DNA of 64,000 nucleotides from Oscillibacter sp. GTDB lineage: Bacteria > Bacillota > Clostridia > Oscillospirales > Oscillospiraceae. The DNA is taken from positions 1 to 64,000 of the forward strand of contig NZ_JAQUVF010000013.1 in assembly GCF_028693505.1 (NCBI RefSeq), in the 5' to 3' direction. Below, piece by piece: positions 62,086 to 64,000 of this stretch. The translations under genes were made by a program, and so were the position numbers. Below the pieces are notes generated by a model, which saw nothing but the letters and a program-made list of their open reading frames with translations, was not told the origin of the DNA and ran no database searches. Numbering within the stretch: the first letter of the stretch is position 1; each line of letters starts with the position of its first letter.

Positions 62086-64000
62086 ATGAAACTTATGGTC
62101 ATCGACGGCAACAGCATCATCAACCGGGCCTATTACGGAATCCGGCCGCTCTCCACGCGGGACGGACTCTATACCCACGCGATTTTCGGCTTTCTCACCA
62201 CGCTTTTGCGTCTGGAAGGGGAGGAATCGCCGGATGCGGTGTGCGTTGCCTTCGATCTGCACGCGCCCACCTTCCGCCACCAGGCGGACGAGACCTATAA
62301 GGCCACCCGCAAGCCCATGCCGGAGGAGCTGCGGATGCAGGTGCCGGTTTTGAAGGACGTGCTGGACGCGCTGAACATCCCCCGCTACGAGCTGGAGGGG
62401 TGGGAGGCTGACGATCTCATCGGCACCATCTCCCGCCGGTGCGAGGCGGCGGGCTGGGAGTGCGTGGTGGTGACGGGAGACAAGGACAGTCTCCAGCTCA
62501 TCACGGAGCGCACGAAGGTGAAGCTGGTGTCCACCCGCATGGGACAGACCACCACCAAGGACATGACGGAGGAGGCGTTCCGGGAGCAGTATGGCTTCGC
62601 GCCCATCCATATGATCGACCTCAAGGCCCTCATGGGGGATGCCTCCGACAACATCCCCGGCGTGCCGGGGATCGGGGAAAAGACCGCCATGGACCTCATC
62701 CAGAGATATGAGAGCGTGGAGGCGCTCTATGCCAACTTGGAGGCGGTGGAGGCCAAGCCCGCCGCGCTGAAAAAATTGCAGGCGGGGGAGGAAAACGCCC
62801 GCCACTCCTACTGGCTGGCCACCATCGCCACCGACGTGCCCCTGCCCTTTGAGCCGGAGGAAAACCGTTTGCAAAAGCCGGGGCAGGCGGCCTATCCGCT
62901 GTTTTTACAGCTGGAGTTTACCAAGCTCATCGAAAAATTCGGCCTGACGGCGGCGGAAGCGCCGCCTGCGAAGCAGTCTGATTTCACCGTCACCGTCCGC
63001 TGCGTCACAGCGCCCGACGAGGCATCGGAGCTGCTGACCCTTTGGCGCTCGGCGGACCATGTGTCCCTTCTGGCGCTGGCGGACCTCTCCGGCGTTTCGG
63101 TGGTCTGCGAGACGGGGGAGAATACCGGTGTGACGGCGGAGCTGTTTTTTGAAAAGTATCAGGGGGACTGGAACGCCCTTTTGAAGGCGCTCTTTTCTGC
63201 GGACATCCGCAAGGTCTCCCACAACGTCAAGGACCTGATGCGTCTGCTGCTGGAAAACGGTCTGCCGACCGACGGGTTCGTGTTCGACACGGCGCTGGCG
63301 GCCTATCTGCTGGACGCCACGGCGGGGAGCTACGATTTGTCCCGGCTGTTCGTCGCCTACTTTAATACGGAGCTGCCAAAGCCCCTCTTTCAGGACCGGG
63401 ACGCCTTTTCTCTGCTGGGGGACACGGCGGCAGCGGAAGCATCTCTTGATAGCTACGCCGCAGCGGTAGACGCGCTTTACGAAATGCTTGCCAAAAAACT
63501 GCAAATGCAAGGCATGGAGGAGCTTTACCAAACGGCGGAGCTGCCCCTTTGCCGGGTGCTTGCGGAGATGGAAGTGGCCGGCTGCCGGGTGGACGCCCGG
63601 GCGCTGACGGACTTTGGCGAGGATTTGGCAGGGCGCAGCGCGGTGCTGGAGACGAAGGTCTGGGATCTGGCGGGGGAGCGCTTCAATCTCAACTCCCCCA
63701 AGCAGCTGGGGGAGATCCTGTTTGGAAAGCTGGGCCTGCCCCACGGGAAAAAGACCAAGACCGGCTGGTCCACCAATGTGGACGTGCTGGAAAAGCTGCG
63801 CTATGAAGCGCCCATCGTGGATGCGGTTTTGGAGTACCGCCAGTACGCAAAGCTCAAATCCACGTATGCCGACGGCCTACTAAAGGCGCTGTGCCCCGAC
63901 GGGAGAGTGCGCACCAGCTTCCAGATGACGGTGACCGCCACGGGACGCCTTTCCTCCACGGAGCCGAATCTCCAGAATATCCCCACCCGCACGGACCTTG
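62086..64000 (+). CDS. polA: DNA polymerase I, N-terminal part (truncated by window edge)
   Basis: Repair and Okazaki-fragment polymerase; the first 638 residues are in view with no stop. ATG 62086 has AGGAGG upstream. The 5'-3' exonuclease domain (about 1-290) shows MVIDGNSIINRAYYG, AFDLHAPTFRH, EGWEADDLIG, VTGDKDSLQLI and GDASDNIPGVPGIGEKTA. The central 3'-5' exonuclease-like domain (about 300-460) lacks the usual D-x-E at its first motif (LALADLSG), so proofreading is probably absent, as in other Firmicutes. The polymerase domain begins with LNSPKQLGEILF and TATGRLSSTEPNLQNIPTR. Confidence 0.95.
   Translation, partial: MKLMVIDGNSIINRAYYGIRPLSTRDGLYTHAIFGFLTTLLRLEGEESPDAVCVAFDLHAPTFRHQADETYKATRKPMPEELRMQVPVLKDVLDALNIPRYELEGWEADDLIGTISRRCEAAGWECVVVTGDKDSLQLITERTKVKLVSTRMGQTTTKDMTEEAFREQYGFAPIHMIDLKALMGDASDNIPGVPGIGEKTAMDLIQRYESVEALYANLEAVEAKPAALKKLQAGEENARHSYWLATIATDVPLPFEPEENRLQKPGQAAYPLFLQLEFTKLIEKFGLTAAEAPPAKQSDFTVTVRCVTAPDEASELLTLWRSADHVSLLALADLSGVSVVCETGENTGVTAELFFEKYQGDWNALLKALFSADIRKVSHNVKDLMRLLLENGLPTDGFVFDTALAAYLLDATAGSYDLSRLFVAYFNTELPKPLFQDRDAFSLLGDTAAAEASLDSYAAAVDALYEMLAKKLQMQGMEELYQTAELPLCRVLAEMEVAGCRVDARALTDFGEDLAGRSAVLETKVWDLAGERFNLNSPKQLGEILFGKLGLPHGKKTKTGWSTNVDVLEKLRYEAPIVDAVLEYRQYAKLKSTYADGLLKALCPDGRVRTSFQMTVTATGRLSSTEPNLQNIPTRTDL

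Overview
The window reads as a stretch of chromosome from a GC-rich, anaerobic, Gram-positive Clostridia. An Oscillospiraceae-type gut bacterium is the best guess. This rests on gene order (lepB-rbgA-rnhB-yraN, tig-clpP-clpX-lon-engB, comEC-holA), an alanine T-box leader, strong AGGAGG ribosome binding sites, frequent GTG/TTG starts, and oxygen-sensitive enzymes (a glycyl radical enzyme, a rubredoxin-flavoprotein, a desulfoferrodoxin-like protein). The species call is inference. I saw no rRNA, tRNA, CRISPR array, insertion sequence or prophage.

Layout. 1-7.2 kb: WecG/TagA glycosyltransferase, thymidylate kinase, a tiny Cys/Gly-rich membrane peptide, mltG, a U32 tRNA-hydroxylation-type protein, an FAD protein, and an XRE regulator with a striking glycine-pentad tail. 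7.2-18.1 kb: two small unknown proteins, T-box and alaS, a HIT protein, a duplicated pair of mini-HTH genes coupled to comEC, holA, an RNase M5 homologue, glnS. 18.2-23.9 kb: PcrA/UvrD helicase, a reverse-strand trio (3-methyladenine glycosylase, HAD phosphatase, HpcH/HpaI aldolase), an EamA transporter. 24-35.4 kb: the housekeeping secretion, ribosome-assembly and proteolysis clusters. 35.5-40.5 kb: gdhA, a TIGR04255 protein, a frameshifted SleB-type cell-wall hydrolase, and a PadR/DUF2812 pair with a clear double operator.

40.6-51.3 kb is the main accessory island. A membrane-anchored AraC-type sensor-regulator faces a likely operon of Gfo/Idh/MocA oxidoreductase, glycyl radical enzyme, its radical-SAM activase, a three-part TRAP transporter and a divergent RpiB/LacAB-like protein. 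Together they look like a complete uptake and anaerobic catabolism system for an organic acid or sugar-derived compound. The enzyme carries the Cys-x-Glu and Gly radical motifs of the dehydratase/lyase branch, but its neighbours do not match the characterised systems I know, so the substrate is open.

51.3-64 kb: aconitase and isocitrate dehydrogenase, which with gdhA give an oxidative route from citrate to glutamate; an HTH protein fused to a complete desulfoferrodoxin-like module; a sodium symporter; a nicotinamidase-like hydrolase; an ECF sigma/anti-sigma pair; adenine deaminase; a flavin reductase-rubredoxin fusion; and the start of polA, which runs off the right edge.
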